Of a stretch of DNA of 64,000 bases, positions 32,584-44,839 are shown piece after piece. Source of the stretch: Hofstenia miamia (Eukaryota > Xenacoelomorpha > Acoela); the NCBI GenBank assembly GCA_004352715.1, contig SCFE01000053.1, positions 120,923 through 184,922 on the forward strand, read 5' to 3'. The notes beneath the pieces were generated by a model. The model did no database searches. It was not told the DNA's origin and saw only the letters and a list, made by a program, of their open reading frames with translations. The position numbers were made by a program, and so were the translations under genes. How positions within the stretch are numbered: position 1 is the first letter of the stretch; every line of letters starts with the position of its first letter.

Positions 32584-34530
32584 TCGTGGGGATAAGATTG
32601 AGGAAGTCAAAGAGGGGTACAAGTACTTAGGTGTGATAGAGAAAGATAGAACAGATCACGACGAAATGAAGATGAGGCTAAGGAAAGAATACAAGAGGAG
32701 AGTAAGGAAGGTACTACAGAAGTCAGCATTGAATGGGCAGAATAGTATAAAAGCAATTAATACATGGGCGAACAAGAATAAACTGAGGGAATTAGACAGG
32801 GAGACAAGGAAGATGCTAGCAGCAGAGAGAGCATTCAACTTCAATGGAGATGTAGATAGGCTGTACATGGCAAGGCATAAGGGAGGGAAAGGGCTGCTAA
32901 GTGTTGAGGAAACTGTAGAAGCACAAGCACTAGGGCTACGGGANTATAACAGAAAAGATAAAGGAGACAGGCATAGGGTATAATATGGAGAAGAACGGTA
33001 GAGTAGTGAGTCACCTGTGGTACATGGACGACCTGAAGATGTATGCTAGTTCAAGGAAGATGTTGCAGAAGCAAGTGGAGACATTGGAGAAGGCAAGCAG
33101 AGATTCAGGGTTAGACTTTGGATTAGGAAAGTGTGCAGCAGTGACAATGACCAGAGGCAAGTGTGTGGACGGGGAGGGTTTGAGGACAAGCAGTGGGGAC
33201 AAGATTGAGGAAGTCAAAGAGGGGTACAAGCACTTAGGTGTGATAGAGAAAGATAGAACAGATCACAAGGAAATGAAGATGAGGCTAAGGAAAGAATACA
33301 AGAGGAGAGTAAGGAAGGTATTACAGAAGTCAGCATTGAATGGACAGAACAGCATAAAGGCAATACCAGTGTTGAGATATTCGGCAGGAATAGTTAGGTG
33401 GAACAAGAATGAACTGAGGGAATTAGACAGGGAGACAAGGAAGATACTAGCAGCAGAGAGAGCATTCAACCTCAATGGAGATGTAGATAGGCTGTACATG
33501 GCAAGGCATAAGGGAGGGAAAGGGCTGCTAAGTGTTGAGGAAACTGTAGAAGCAGAAGCACTAGGGCTAAGGGAATATGTAGAAAAGCAACCCAGAGGAT
33601 CCCTACTAGAGGTCACTAAGGAGTTAAGGAAGATAAGAGCTGAGAGTGAAGGAAAGAAGANATTGAATGGGCAGAACAGCATAAAGGCATTTAATACGTG
33701 GGCGATACCAGTGTTGAGATATTCGGCAGGAATAGTTAGGTGGAACAAGAATGAACTGAGAGAATTAGACAGGGAGACAAGGAAGATACTAGCAGCAGAG
33801 AGTGCATTCAATCTCAATGGAGATCTAGATAGGCTGTACATGGCAAGGCATAAAGGAGGGAAAGGACTGCTAAGTGTTGAGGAAACTGTAGAAGCAGAAG
33901 CACTAGGGCTAAGGGAATATGTAGAAAAGCAACCCAGAGGATCCCTACTAGAGGTCACTAAGGAGTTAAGGAAGATAAGAACTGAGAGTGAAGGAAAGAA
34001 GATATACCAGAGTAGGATGGAATCAGAGAGACAAACAAGGTATAGGCAGAAGGCAATGCATGGAGAATACTGGAGGAACACAGAAATGTGTGACAGAGAA
34101 GAGAGCAACAAGTGGTTAAAGAAGGCAGGACTGAAGAGAGAAACAGAAGCACTAATAATGGCAGCACAGGAGCAAGCAATAAGAACGAACTGGGTGAAGA
34201 AGCATATAGACAGAAGAGCAGAAGTAAGTGATAAATGTAGGCTATGTAAGAAAGAGTGTGAGACAGTAGATCATCTGATAGCAGGATGTGAGAAGTTGGC
34301 GCAGAATGAGTATAAATTCAGGCATGACAAGGTAGGAAAAATGGTACATTGCAGATTAGGAACAGTGATAGACATAGCATTACCAAAGAACAGAAATGTA
34401 GGAAGCAAGGAGAAAGAGAAGATAGACAAGTATAGAGAGTTGGCAGAGGAAATAGAAAGGCTGTGGAAGCTAAAGAAAGTTGAAGTAGTCCCGGTAGTAG
34501 TAGGCGCACTAGGAGCAGTGAGTAAAGAAC
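32584..34530 (+). pseudogene. LINE with restriction-like endonuclease (R2/R4-type), partial, with N joints
   Basis: Plus-strand non-LTR retrotransposon fragment. Recognisable parts: RT palm end HLWYMDDLKMYASS (33014-33055) with catalytic DD; thumb with FGLGKCAAVTM, MRLRKEYKRRVRKVL and NTWAIPVLRYSAGIVRWN; LDRETRKILAAE; zinc knuckle CRLCKKECETVDHLIAGC (about 34238-34291); and an endonuclease end (GTVIDIALPKN, VEVVPVVVGALGAVSK). This order is typical of R4/Dong/NeSL-type elements with a C-terminal restriction-like endonuclease. Between the zinc knuckle (ends KMVHCRLG) and GTVIDIAL the middle of the endonuclease, including the usual PD...D residues, is missing, so the nuclease looks dead. Single Ns at 32944 and 33661 join three overlapping versions. 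The segment at 32584-32943 is 5'-truncated. Confidence 0.8.
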
Positions 34531-35030
34531 CTGGAGCAACCACACTCAGTATCGGCTCCAGCATTCTAAAACACGTTCGTTCTTTCAACCTTCTCCAAAA
34601 TCAAGAATCTTCTATACACTCCATCCTGGACTCAACACTAAACAGCTCACAAGCAAGATCTCACAGTATCCTAAAAGACGTGTTAACTCCATCGTCATCA
34701 ACACTGGTCTTATCAATGCTCTTACCACCTCCAACACTCAAATCTTCAAAGCAAAGCTAAAAGTTCTTATCAATCAGATTTGTTCTAAATTCATTCCACG
34801 CAATATCCACTTTCTTGAGATCACACCTGTATGCCACGATTCAAATCTACAAAGAAATTCCATCATTCAGCAATTCAATCAAGTCATTCACAGTCTATCT
34901 TCCAGTAACATATCAGTCATTCCTGTTTTCAACCAATCTCTTTCTTCACCTCGTGTCGTAAATCCTAATCTACTGGCACGCAATGGAATTCATCTCTATC
35001 AACATGGTGTATTCTGCATGACACACATAT
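34531..35030 (+). pseudogene. SGNH/GDSL-hydrolase-like frame, frameshifted
   Basis: Directly after the LINE endonuclease remnant. The frame begins TTLSIGSSILKHVRS, resembling SGNH block I (GDS-like, here GSS). After a frameshift near 34610 the neighbouring frame reads LHPGLNTKQLTSKISQYPKR, NSIVINTGLINAL (block III-like), FLEITPVCHDSNLQRN and finally LLARNGIHLYQHG (block V, usually D-G-x-H; here Asn at 34982-34984 replaces Asp). SGNH esterase-like domains are known in some CR1-type retrotransposons and other mobile-element proteins; this one follows a different LINE type. Ser is present, Asp is missing, and the frame is broken, so it is unlikely to be an active esterase. Confidence 0.5.
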
Positions 35031-35033
35031 TGN

Positions 35034-35068
<35 letters not shown>

Positions 35069-35100
35069 GGAAGAAGAAGAAGAAGAAGAAGAAGAAGAAA
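35034..35100. repeat. (TAA)n then (GAA)n microsatellite
   Basis: About 11 TAA units after an N at 35033, then AAAGG and about nine GAA units. The N probably marks a repeat the assembler could not cross. Confidence 0.9.
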
Positions 35101-35290
35101 TAATTACTAAGAGGTATGATACGGTCGAAGAAATTATTAGACAAAATTGTTTTGCGAATTCTGGGTACAAAAAATTTGAAAGTTGAAGAAGAGCGAAATT
35201 TGATATTTCAGGGGAGAAAGATAGAAAGTCGTAGTATCCTAAAAGAAGTTTGTCAAGAAACAATAGATCAAGATATTTAAGATACATTTT

Positions 35291-36290
35291 NNNNNNNNNN
35301 NNNNNNNNNNNNNNNNNNNNNNNNNNNNNNNNNNNNNNNNNNNNNNNNNNNNNNNNNNNNNNNNNNNNNNNNNNNNNNNNNNNNNNNNNNNNNNNNNNNN
35401 NNNNNNNNNNNNNNNNNNNNNNNNNNNNNNNNNNNNNNNNNNNNNNNNNNNNNNNNNNNNNNNNNNNNNNNNNNNNNNNNNNNNNNNNNNNNNNNNNNNN
35501 NNNNNNNNNNNNNNNNNNNNNNNNNNNNNNNNNNNNNNNNNNNNNNNNNNNNNNNNNNNNNNNNNNNNNNNNNNNNNNNNNNNNNNNNNNNNNNNNNNNN
35601 NNNNNNNNNNNNNNNNNNNNNNNNNNNNNNNNNNNNNNNNNNNNNNNNNNNNNNNNNNNNNNNNNNNNNNNNNNNNNNNNNNNNNNNNNNNNNNNNNNNN
35701 NNNNNNNNNNNNNNNNNNNNNNNNNNNNNNNNNNNNNNNNNNNNNNNNNNNNNNNNNNNNNNNNNNNNNNNNNNNNNNNNNNNNNNNNNNNNNNNNNNNN
35801 NNNNNNNNNNNNNNNNNNNNNNNNNNNNNNNNNNNNNNNNNNNNNNNNNNNNNNNNNNNNNNNNNNNNNNNNNNNNNNNNNNNNNNNNNNNNNNNNNNNN
35901 NNNNNNNNNNNNNNNNNNNNNNNNNNNNNNNNNNNNNNNNNNNNNNNNNNNNNNNNNNNNNNNNNNNNNNNNNNNNNNNNNNNNNNNNNNNNNNNNNNNN
36001 NNNNNNNNNNNNNNNNNNNNNNNNNNNNNNNNNNNNNNNNNNNNNNNNNNNNNNNNNNNNNNNNNNNNNNNNNNNNNNNNNNNNNNNNNNNNNNNNNNNN
36101 NNNNNNNNNNNNNNNNNNNNNNNNNNNNNNNNNNNNNNNNNNNNNNNNNNNNNNNNNNNNNNNNNNNNNNNNNNNNNNNNNNNNNNNNNNNNNNNNNNNN
36201 NNNNNNNNNNNNNNNNNNNNNNNNNNNNNNNNNNNNNNNNNNNNNNNNNNNNNNNNNNNNNNNNNNNNNNNNNNNNNNNNNNNNNNNNNN
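35291..36290. other. assembly gap, 1000 N
   Basis: Exactly 1000 unknown bases, so probably a gap of arbitrary size. Long frames spanning it are artefacts. Confidence 1.
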
Positions 36291-37480
36291 GATCACGGTC
36301 AGCTCCTCAAGTTAAAGCTCAAGTTAAAGCAATAATAAAACTCAAAAGGGAAGTATAGTATCAAATTTAAATATATCATAAATCATGGTAAACTTGGAAA
36401 TTGAAAACCCTTAAATCAAATATTATTACTATAAAATACATGTATATTTTTAAATACTAAATAATGTTTTAGCAATATCTAGAGCTACAATGCTTAAAGA
36501 TCAGCAGTAAAGCGTACACGTAAACACATATGTATTTCATTTTACTGATTTAGTATATATATATATATATATATTTTGTAGGTAAAGGTGTCAGGTCAGC
36601 CTTATAATTTTGAATGATTTTAAATTAGAAAGAATTACTCAGCATCTAATTTAATATTCCTATTTTGCCATTTTCCCATTTGAAGGTTGTTATTAATGTA
36701 TTACATACTAGTAATTTTTCAAGAGTAAACTCTTAACCTTTGAATTGCGATTTTTCATATTGTTGCTTAATACAATTTGTTACATTCACTGCTTAGAAAT
36801 TTACTTTGCACACTTGATATTCAACTAAATGGACTTTAAATATATGCTATAAGAATTTATATTACATAAAAGTAAGTCTTCAATTGAACTGTACTCGTAG
36901 ACAACTTATTCAATTTAGTATGTTACAAATTTTCTTTAAAGGATCTAAGAATTGCCCCTTTATAGACACTATTTAAAAAAAATAAAAAGCTACAATGCAC
37001 TATAATTTCACAGTAAATTAATGCAATTTGCTTTCTTAAAATTGTTTGCTTAATAAATACAAAAAATCAAAATATAATATTTCTTTAATATTTGTTTAAA
37101 TTTTCTAAAATAGATTAAATAAAAATTATTGCAGGATGGGTGCTCTCATGAAAGGTTGTAAAATTTTTATATATATATATTGCCTATGTCAGGTGAAAAC
37201 TTTCTATACAGAATTTAATGACATCTGTGTCGGGAGCACATTTTTTAGAAAGTTGGAATTGGGGACTTACTGCAAATTACAAATGTAATAATAAATTTTC
37301 ATTCTTTTGTGTGACTTCAAAATATAATAGTTACAGAGTCTCTAATTTGCTAGTTTTCTGTTAAAACTAATTGTTAAATATTAATATAGTTTACAATTAG
37401 AAACTAAAACCTACACACTAGATTCTAGTTTACTGATGAAATGAATGGCAAACAAGCTAAGAAAAGCTACAATTTTATGG

Positions 37481-37526
<46 letters not shown>

Positions 37527-38207
37527 GTCAATACATTTCCTGAAGCCTCTTAAGGCAATACTTACTCATGTATCCGCTTCTAGTACATCAATATTTTGTA
37601 ATTCTGACAAAACGTAACTATTGCTATATCAGTGCAACAAATCATATTTTTGAAAGTATGAAAATATGAAGCAACTCAAATTACCCATTTTATTGCATAC
37701 CTTGGGTTGTTTTCAATCTTTCAAATCAAATTTTCAAAATATTACAAGAAATCCAGTTTCAAATCAAACTATGAAAACACTTCAAAATTGTAATTTCAAA
37801 CCAAATTTTGCAGGCTAATTAGCAAGCGTTCACATTCAAATTTTGCCCAATTTCGCATCAACACCATTTAAGTTTTTCAATATTATTTTATTGTAATATG
37901 ATATTTAAAAAATTTAAAGCCGTTTTATCAATTACATTAATATTAATATTACTTGTTAAATATTGTAACAGTAAACGTCTTTAAGGCATGAATAATTGCT
38001 TTACAAATTAATATATTTTAATTAAAAAACTGGGATTCATTCATCTAGCATCTTTGATAATTAAGCTAATAGTGATTGCATTTTGTATACTTTATTACAA
38101 CATGTCCACCTGGCATAATTAAATGAGCAATTTTCAAATTTTCAAAATAACTGAGGCATTTATAGCTCCGATAAAAAAATGAGAAACATAATTTTTTCAA
38201 TCTCTTA
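36291..38207. other. AT-rich non-coding stretch
   Basis: No gene is supported. It contains (TA)n tracts at 36553-36575 and 37483-37525. A region of about 100 bp at 37740-37840 repeats CAAATTTTGC/CAAATTTCAAA-type words that also occur in the unit at 41290-41330. Confidence 0.5.
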
Positions 38208-38344
38208 ACAACCAATACACATACAGTAACAAAATTTATATCAATCGATTTTAAATTTAGTTTTCTATAACTTTATGTAAAGGAAATTAGACGACATTGT
38301 CTTCGGAGCGAACACATTTTAATCATCTGTCCTTAATTGAATTC

Positions 38345-38813
38345 ATCAAATTCTTCTAGGGGCAATTTTTCTTTGGACTTACAGCAAATTGCATTTGTTT
38401 TGGAATTTTCTTTTCCACATCGCCCTTCATGATCCCCAAACATTTTCCATAGGTGAAAGGTCCGGTGAGTTCACAGGCAACTGCAAAATTTGCAGATTTT
38501 TTCTTTGAAGAAATTTTGGGTATGTCTAGAAGTATGCGGGGTTGCCACATCTTGCTAAAGAATCCTCATAGTCCGATAACACCGGTGCGCAAATGAGATA
38601 AACTCTGCTAAGATATCAATATACTTTGAGCTGTCTACAGTACCTCTTTCCACAATTTTCAGGTAAAAACCTTTATAGCTCAAAGCACAAGCACCCCAAA
38701 CCATGTATTTTGGGTAAATTGTGGAGGTGGCTTGAGAGGCGTCTTGGCTGTTATAGACCAATGGGAAATGTTGTTTCTATGCAGCTGTTACATTGACTAA
38801 TCGGTTATGAAAG
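38345..38813 (-). pseudogene. Tc1-like transposase, array copy 1 (cut by gap)
   Basis: Same minus-strand transposase as in the other two units: the frame 38761-38555 has STIYPKYMVWGACALSYKGF, 38550-38356 has the end of the catalytic domain with GPFTYGKCLGIMKGDVEKK. It differs from copies 2 and 3 at one visible site (TCTTTGAAG instead of TCTGTGAAG near 38508). The N-terminal part is in the gap. Confidence 0.75.
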
Positions 38814-39361
38814 NNNNNNNNNNNNNNNNNNNNNNNNNNNNNNNNNNNNNNNNNNNNNNNNNNNNNNNNNNNNNNNNNNNNNNNNNNNNNNNNNNNNNNN
38901 NNNNNNNNNNNNNNNNNNNNNNNNNNNNNNNNNNNNNNNNNNNNNNNNNNNNNNNNNNNNNNNNNNNNNNNNNNNNNNNNNNNNNNNNNNNNNNNNNNNN
39001 NNNNNNNNNNNNNNNNNNNNNNNNNNNNNNNNNNNNNNNNNNNNNNNNNNNNNNNNNNNNNNNNNNNNNNNNNNNNNNNNNNNNNNNNNNNNNNNNNNNN
39101 NNNNNNNNNNNNNNNNNNNNNNNNNNNNNNNNNNNNNNNNNNNNNNNNNNNNNNNNNNNNNNNNNNNNNNNNNNNNNNNNNNNNNNNNNNNNNNNNNNNN
39201 NNNNNNNNNNNNNNNNNNNNNNNNNNNNNNNNNNNNNNNNNNNNNNNNNNNNNNNNNNNNNNNNNNNNNNNNNNNNNNNNNNNNNNNNNNNNNNNNNNNN
39301 NNNNNNNNNNNNNNNNNNNNNNNNNNNNNNNNNNNNNNNNNNNNNNNNNNNNNNNNNNNNN
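38814..39361. other. assembly gap, 548 N
   Basis: Falls inside copy 1 of the 2388-bp unit. By comparison with copies 2 and 3 about 1375 bp should be here, so the N count is not the true gap size. Confidence 1.
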
Positions 39362-39905
39362 TTATAGGCTTCTTATCAAATTAAGCTTTCCTACAAGCAA
39401 TATAAATTCATGATTTAGTTTTGTTTAAACCGTTTCAAATTGATTTACAGTGATATCTTTAGATGCCGGAAATTCGTTTATGAGTTCAGCAGCTGTGACT
39501 TTAGAGGACATCTTTGCATTTATGATACATCGACTTGTTGTTGGGCTCAACCGTGGTCTAGTGGTTTGTATGTAGTGTTATATTCCTAATAAACAAAATA
39601 CCAAAAATGCATTTAGGTTTATAAAGGCATATTTTAAGGAGAAATATCATAAGGATATAATTCTTATAATACCTTTTCAGGAAAGAGCATTTGAACTTAC
39701 CGCTCCTTAATTAGCAGAACTGTTAACACATTGCCTCTAACAACCATTCTTAGATGAACTATGACATAACAACCAATACACATACAGTAACAAAATTTAT
39801 ATCAATCGATTTTAAATTTAGTTTTCTATAACTTTATGTAAAGGAAATTAGACGACATTGTCTTCGGAGCGAACACATTTTAATCATCTGTCCTTAATTG
39901 AATTC

Positions 39906-40740
39906 ATCAAATTCTTCTAGGGGCAATTTTTCTTTGGACTTACAGCAAATTGCATTTGTTTTGGAATTTTCTTTTCCACATCGCCCTTCATGATCCCCAA
40001 ACATTTTCCATAGGTGAAAGGTCCGGTGAGTTCACAGGCAACTGCAAAATTTGCAGATTTTTTCTGTGAAGAAATTTTGGGTATGTCTAGAAGTATGCGG
40101 GGTTGCCACATCTTGCTAAAGAATCCTCATAGTCCGATAACACCGGTGCGCAAATGAGATAAACTCTGCTAAGATATCAATATACTTTGAGCTGTCTACA
40201 GTACCTCTTTCCACAATTTTCAGGTAAAAACCTTTATAGCTCAAAGCACAAGCACCCCAAACCATGTATTTTGGGTAAATTGTGGAGGTGGCTTGAGAGG
40301 CGTCTTGGCTGTTATAGACCAATGGGAAATGTTGTTTCTATGCAGCTGTTACATTGACTAATCGGTTATGAAAGCATTTCTGAAAAATTCATCCAGCGAC
40401 CTTGTTTCACAGAAGCTAACTCAGTCTTCTTTTTGTTTTTGTGTCAATAGCGGCATTTTTTCGACTTTTTTTACACTTCCCTGCCTTTGAATATGTTCTG
40501 TATACTGTCGATGTTGAAACAATTTTGTTATGAGTTTCTTGAAACTTTGAGTTCAAATGAGGGGTTGATTTTAATGGTTTCAGTAAAGCAATTTTGACAA
40601 AACTTTACCGTTCATTTCTATTCACTTTGAGGTGTCGCCCACTTCCATTTTTCCTTTTTAGCGTGTTCGTTTCAATCAACTTTTTGAAGTTTCTGTAAAA
40701 TGTTTTTAGGTTCATACCCGATATCTGGAGTAAAGTTTAG
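39906..40740 (-). pseudogene. Tc1-like transposase, array copy 2
   Basis: Minus-strand transposase relic identical in layout to array copy 3. The catalytic part is in two abutting frames (40322-40116 and 40111-39917) divided by a frame break at the QDVATPH-like second catalytic site. The N-terminal part upstream (to about 40740) has one more base difference from copy 3 in a T run near 40455, which changes the frame there. Confidence 0.75.
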
Positions 40741-42293
40741 CGGTCTGTGGTTCCATTAGAGTAAAGTTATTGCAGAAAGTTTCTTGCATCTTGATGAGAC
40801 ATGTTTAGTGAAAATTAATAAAGTCCCTGTCCCCATCTGGTGTGTTTACGGTACTGTTATTGATTGTGCGTGATTTCCTAAATGTGTTAATCCAAAGCAT
40901 GGCATTTTAATAACGTGAAAAGTCTTGTGTACTGTCGTTGAAGGGTTTTTGTGTTAGAAAAGTTTTTTATCATTTTATTTACCAGAGCATTGCTACAAAT
41001 TTTGTCTCTATATGTAAAGTATAATAATCATATTTTCTTTTCTACATAGAGAATGGACTACGTATGTGAAATTATTTTCTCTTATATAGGCTCCATACTT
41101 TTCCAAAAACATAAAAAAGTTCTTTATCATGTGATTTTTACCTTACCTCATTTCTACATGTATATTTAGTTACACTTTACAGTCTAATAAATATGCATAT
41201 CTTTTGAATGTAATAATTATTTCTAATAAATATTAAGCTTGGAATCAAATTTGCAAACTCTAAAGATTTAAATTGAATAATGATAACATTTCCAAATCAA
41301 AGTTTGAAAACATTCAAATTTCAAATTTATTGTCGGCAAACCCTGCTATTCAGATACAGGCAGTGTCTACTATTTATAATTTTTTAAGAAATGCAGTAGA
41401 TTGTGGTTGACTTTTTTTTCTCTTTCTATATAGTGTGCACGCATTGGGTCACGAAAATTATTTCATTTGATAGAATGCTTAAGGCCGAATTATTTAATCA
41501 ATACATGTACAAGAGTTGCATGTGCATCTCCACATGATCTAGCATGTTTATAGTTGGGCAGAAAAGCGACTGAATTAGCTATATTTTAAATATTTACTAC
41601 ACAATTTTGCGGTGATGTTTTTCTAACAATGTATAAGAGCTACCAGTGGATGTTTCCCTCTTTGGTTTAAGGAATTTTTCAGGATATCGTTTTCTTGTTC
41701 CATTCTCATGTTACAATATCATTTTCCTTTGATGAACTGAAATCGATTTTTATAGGCTTCTTATCAAATTAAGCTTTCCTACAAGCAATATAAATTCATG
41801 ATTTAGTTTTGTTTAAACCGTTTCAAATTGATTTACAGTGATATCTTTAGATGCCGGAAATTCGTTTATGAGTTCAGCAGCTGTGACTTTAGAGGACATC
41901 TTTGCATTTATGATACATCGACTTGTTGTTGGGCTCAACCGTGGTCTAGTGGTTTGTATGTAGTGTTATATTCCTAATAAACAAAATACCAAAAATGCAT
42001 TTAGGTTTATAAAGGCATATTTTAAGGAGAAATATCATAAGGATATAATTCTTATAATACCTTTTCAGGAAAGAGCATTTGAACTTACCGCTCCTTAATT
42101 AGCAGAACTGTTAACACATTGCCTCTAACAACCATTCTTAGATGAACTATGACATAACAACCAATACACATACAGTAACAAAATTTATATCAATCGATTT
42201 TAAATTTAGTTTTCTATAACTTTATGTAAAGGAAATTAGACGACATTGTCTTCGGAGCGAACACATTTTAATCATCTGTCCTTAATTGAATTC

Positions 42294-43120
42294 ATCAAAT
42301 TCTTCTAGGGGCAATTTTTCTTTGGACTTACAGCAAATTGCATTTGTTTTGGAATTTTCTTTTCCACATCGCCCTTCATGATCCCCAAACATTTTCCATA
42401 GGTGAAAGGTCCGGTGAGTTCACAGGCAACTGCAAAATTTGCAGATTTTTTCTGTGAAGAAATTTTGGGTATGTCTAGAAGTATGCGGGGTTGCCACATC
42501 TTGCTAAAGAATCCTCATAGTCCGATAACACCGGTGCGCAAATGAGATAAACTCTGCTAAGATATCAATATACTTTGAGCTGTCTACAGTACCTCTTTCC
42601 ACAATTTTCAGGTAAAAACCTTTATAGCTCAAAGCACAAGCACCCCAAACCATGTATTTTGGGTAAATTGTGGAGGTGGCTTGAGAGGCGTCTTGGCTGT
42701 TATAGACCAATGGGAAATGTTGTTTCTATGCAGCTGTTACATTGACTAATCGGTTATGAAAGTATTTCTGAAAAATTCATCCAGCGACCTTGTTTCACAG
42801 AAGCTAACTCAGTCTTCTTTTTGTTTTTGTGTCCATAGCGGCACTTTTTTCGACTTTTTTTACACTTCCCTGCCTTTGAATATGTTCTGTATACTGTCGA
42901 TGTTGAAACAATTTTGTTATGAGTTTCTTGAAACTTTGAGTTCAAATGAGGGGTTGATTTTAATGGTTTCAGTAAAGCAATTTTGACAAAACTTTACCGT
43001 TCATTTCTATTCACTTTGAGGTGTCGCCCACTTCCATTTTTCCTTTTTAGCGTGTTCGTTTCAATCAACTTTTTGAAGTTTCTGTAAAATGTTTTTAGGT
43101 TCATACCCGATATCTGGAGT
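42294..43120 (-). pseudogene. Tc1-like transposase, array copy 3
   Basis: Transposase of the Tc1 group on the minus strand. In order: helix-turn-helix remnant MNLKTFYRNFKKLIETNTLK followed by KNGSGRHLKVN (about 43115-43020; compare GSGRPRKL in Tc1 proteins); linker frame 42945-42754 with STVYRTYSKAGK and GRWMNFSEILS (position of the FSDES first Asp, here degraded); 42710-42504 with KYMVWGACALSYKGFYLKIV and GTVDSSKYIDIL; and 42499-42305 with the final GIMKGDVEKK, equivalent to the ..PIENLWG.. end. Frame breaks between pieces and a degraded first catalytic site show it is inactive. No convincing TIRs were found at the unit ends. Confidence 0.75.
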
Positions 43121-44214
43121 AAAGTTTAGCGGTCTGTGGTTCCATTAGAGTAAAGTTATTGCAGAAAGTTTCTTGCATCTTGATGAGACATGTTTAGTGA
43201 AAATTAATAAAGTCCCTGTCCCCATCTGGTGTGTTTACGGTACTGTTATTGATTGTGCGTGATTTCCTAAATGTGTTAATCCAAAGCATGGCATTTTAAT
43301 AACGTGAAAAGTCTTGTGTACTGTCGTTGAAGGGTTTTTGTGTTAGAAAAGTTTTTTATCATTTTATTTACCAGAGCATTGCTACAAATTTTGTCTCTAT
43401 ATGTAAAGTATAATAATCATATTTTCTTTTCTACATAGAGAATGGACTACGTATGTGAAATTATTTTCTCTTATATAGGCTCCATACTTTTCCAAAAACA
43501 TAAAAAAGTTCTTTATCATGTGATTTTTACCTTACCTCATTTCTACATGTATATTTAGTTACACTTTACAGTCTAATAAATATGCATATCTTTTGAATGT
43601 AATAATTATTTCTAATAAATATTAAGCTTGGAATCAAATTTGCAAACTCTAAAGATTTAAATTGAATAATGATAACATTTCCAAATCAAAGTTTGAAAAC
43701 ATTCAAATTTCAAATTTATTGTCGGCAAACCCTGCTATTCAGATACAGGCAGTGTCTACTATTTATAATTTTTTAAGAAATGCAGTAGATTGTGGTTGAC
43801 TTTTTTTTCTCTTTCTATATAGTGTGCACGCATTGGGTCACGAAAATTATTTCATTTGATAGAATGCTTAAGGCCGAATTATTTAATCAATACATGTACA
43901 AGAGTTGCATGTGCATCTCCACATGATCTAGCATGTTTATAGTTGGGCAGAAAAGCGACTGAATTAGCTATATTTTAAATATTTACTACACAATTTTGCG
44001 GTGATGTTTTTCTAACAATGTATAAGAGCTACCAGTGGATGTTTCCCTCTTTGGTTTAAGGAATTTTTCAGGATATCGTTTTCTTGTTCCATTCTCATGT
44101 TACAATATCATTTTCCTTTGATGAACTGAAATCGATTTTTATAGGCTTCTTATCAAATTAAGCTTTCCTACAAGCAATATAAATTCATGATTTAGTTTTG
44201 TTTAAACCGTTTCA

Positions 44215-44345
44215 AATTGATTTACAGTGATATCTTTAGATGCCGGAAATTCGTTTATGAGTTCAGCAGCTGTGACTTTAGAGGACATCTTTGCATTTAT
44301 GATACATCGACTTGTTGTTGGGCTCAACCGTGGTCTAGTGGTTTG
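44215..44345 (-). pseudogene. second Tc1-like HTH fragment (also at 39437-39560 and 41830-41955)
   Basis: On the minus strand the segment reads RLSPTTSRCIINAKMSSKVT followed by AAELINEFPASKDITVNQFE, the second helix-turn-helix of Tc1-type transposases (R...T....I...........TA.EL..E.......S..TV). It is present once in each array unit and belongs to a different, older element than the main transposase of the unit, because that one has its own HTH at 43020-43115. Confidence 0.5.
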
Positions 44346-44691
44346 TATGTAGTGTTATATTCCTAATAAACAAAATACCAAAAATGCATTTAGGTTTATA
44401 AAGGCATATTTTAAGGAGAAATATCATAAGGATATAATTCTTATAATACCTTTTCAGGAAAGAGCATTTGAACTTACCGCTCCTTAATTAGCAGAACTGT
44501 TAACACATTGCCTCTAACAACCATTCTTAGATGAACTATGACATAATTTGAGAAAATTAAATTTTTTGAAGTTTTCAACCGGTACTCAAATAAAGGCCTT
44601 TTGATAATTTAAACAGTTCCAGTATTTGCTAAAATGCTGTTTTAAAATGATTAAAAAGTTTATTTATAGCAATATAGAGAATTCAGAACTC

Positions 44692-44839
44692 GATATATAT
44701 GTATGTATGTATATGTATATGTATACATGTATATATATACATGCTATATATATATGTATATGTATACATGTATATATATGTATGTGAATACATATATATA
44801 TATATATATATACATGCTATATATATATATATATATATA
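44692..44839. repeat. (TA)n/(TATG)n low-complexity tract
   Basis: About 150 bp of TATG/TATACATG/TA repeats directly downstream of the tandem array. The plus-strand frame across it is a repeat translation, not a gene. Confidence 0.95.

Larger units (their letters stand above)
38208..44545. repeat. tandem array of a 2388-bp unit, about three copies
   Basis: The words ACAACCAATACACATACAGT begin at 38208, 39769 and 42157. Copies 2 (39769-42156) and 3 (42157-44545) are nearly identical over 2388-2389 bp, with only a few substitutions and a one-base indel in a T run near 40455/42845. Copy 1 (38208-39768) is shorter only because its centre is a 548-N gap. The last copy ends at GACATAATTTGAG, and the first is entered from CTCTTAACAACC; the short shared word TAA/ATAA at the junctions suggests microhomology-driven duplication. 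Each unit carries a Tc1-like transposase and a second Tc1-like fragment. Array copy number may be affected by assembly. Confidence 0.9.

Noticed and set aside
33263-34111. 282-codon minus-strand frame rich in Ser/Leu/Pro
   Set aside because: It is the antisense shadow of the plus-strand LINE and crosses the N at 33661.
35250-36335. Long open frames of 339-361 codons
   Set aside because: They run through a 1000-N gap; only a few real codons exist on each side. The same holds for frames across the gaps at 38814 and 46322.
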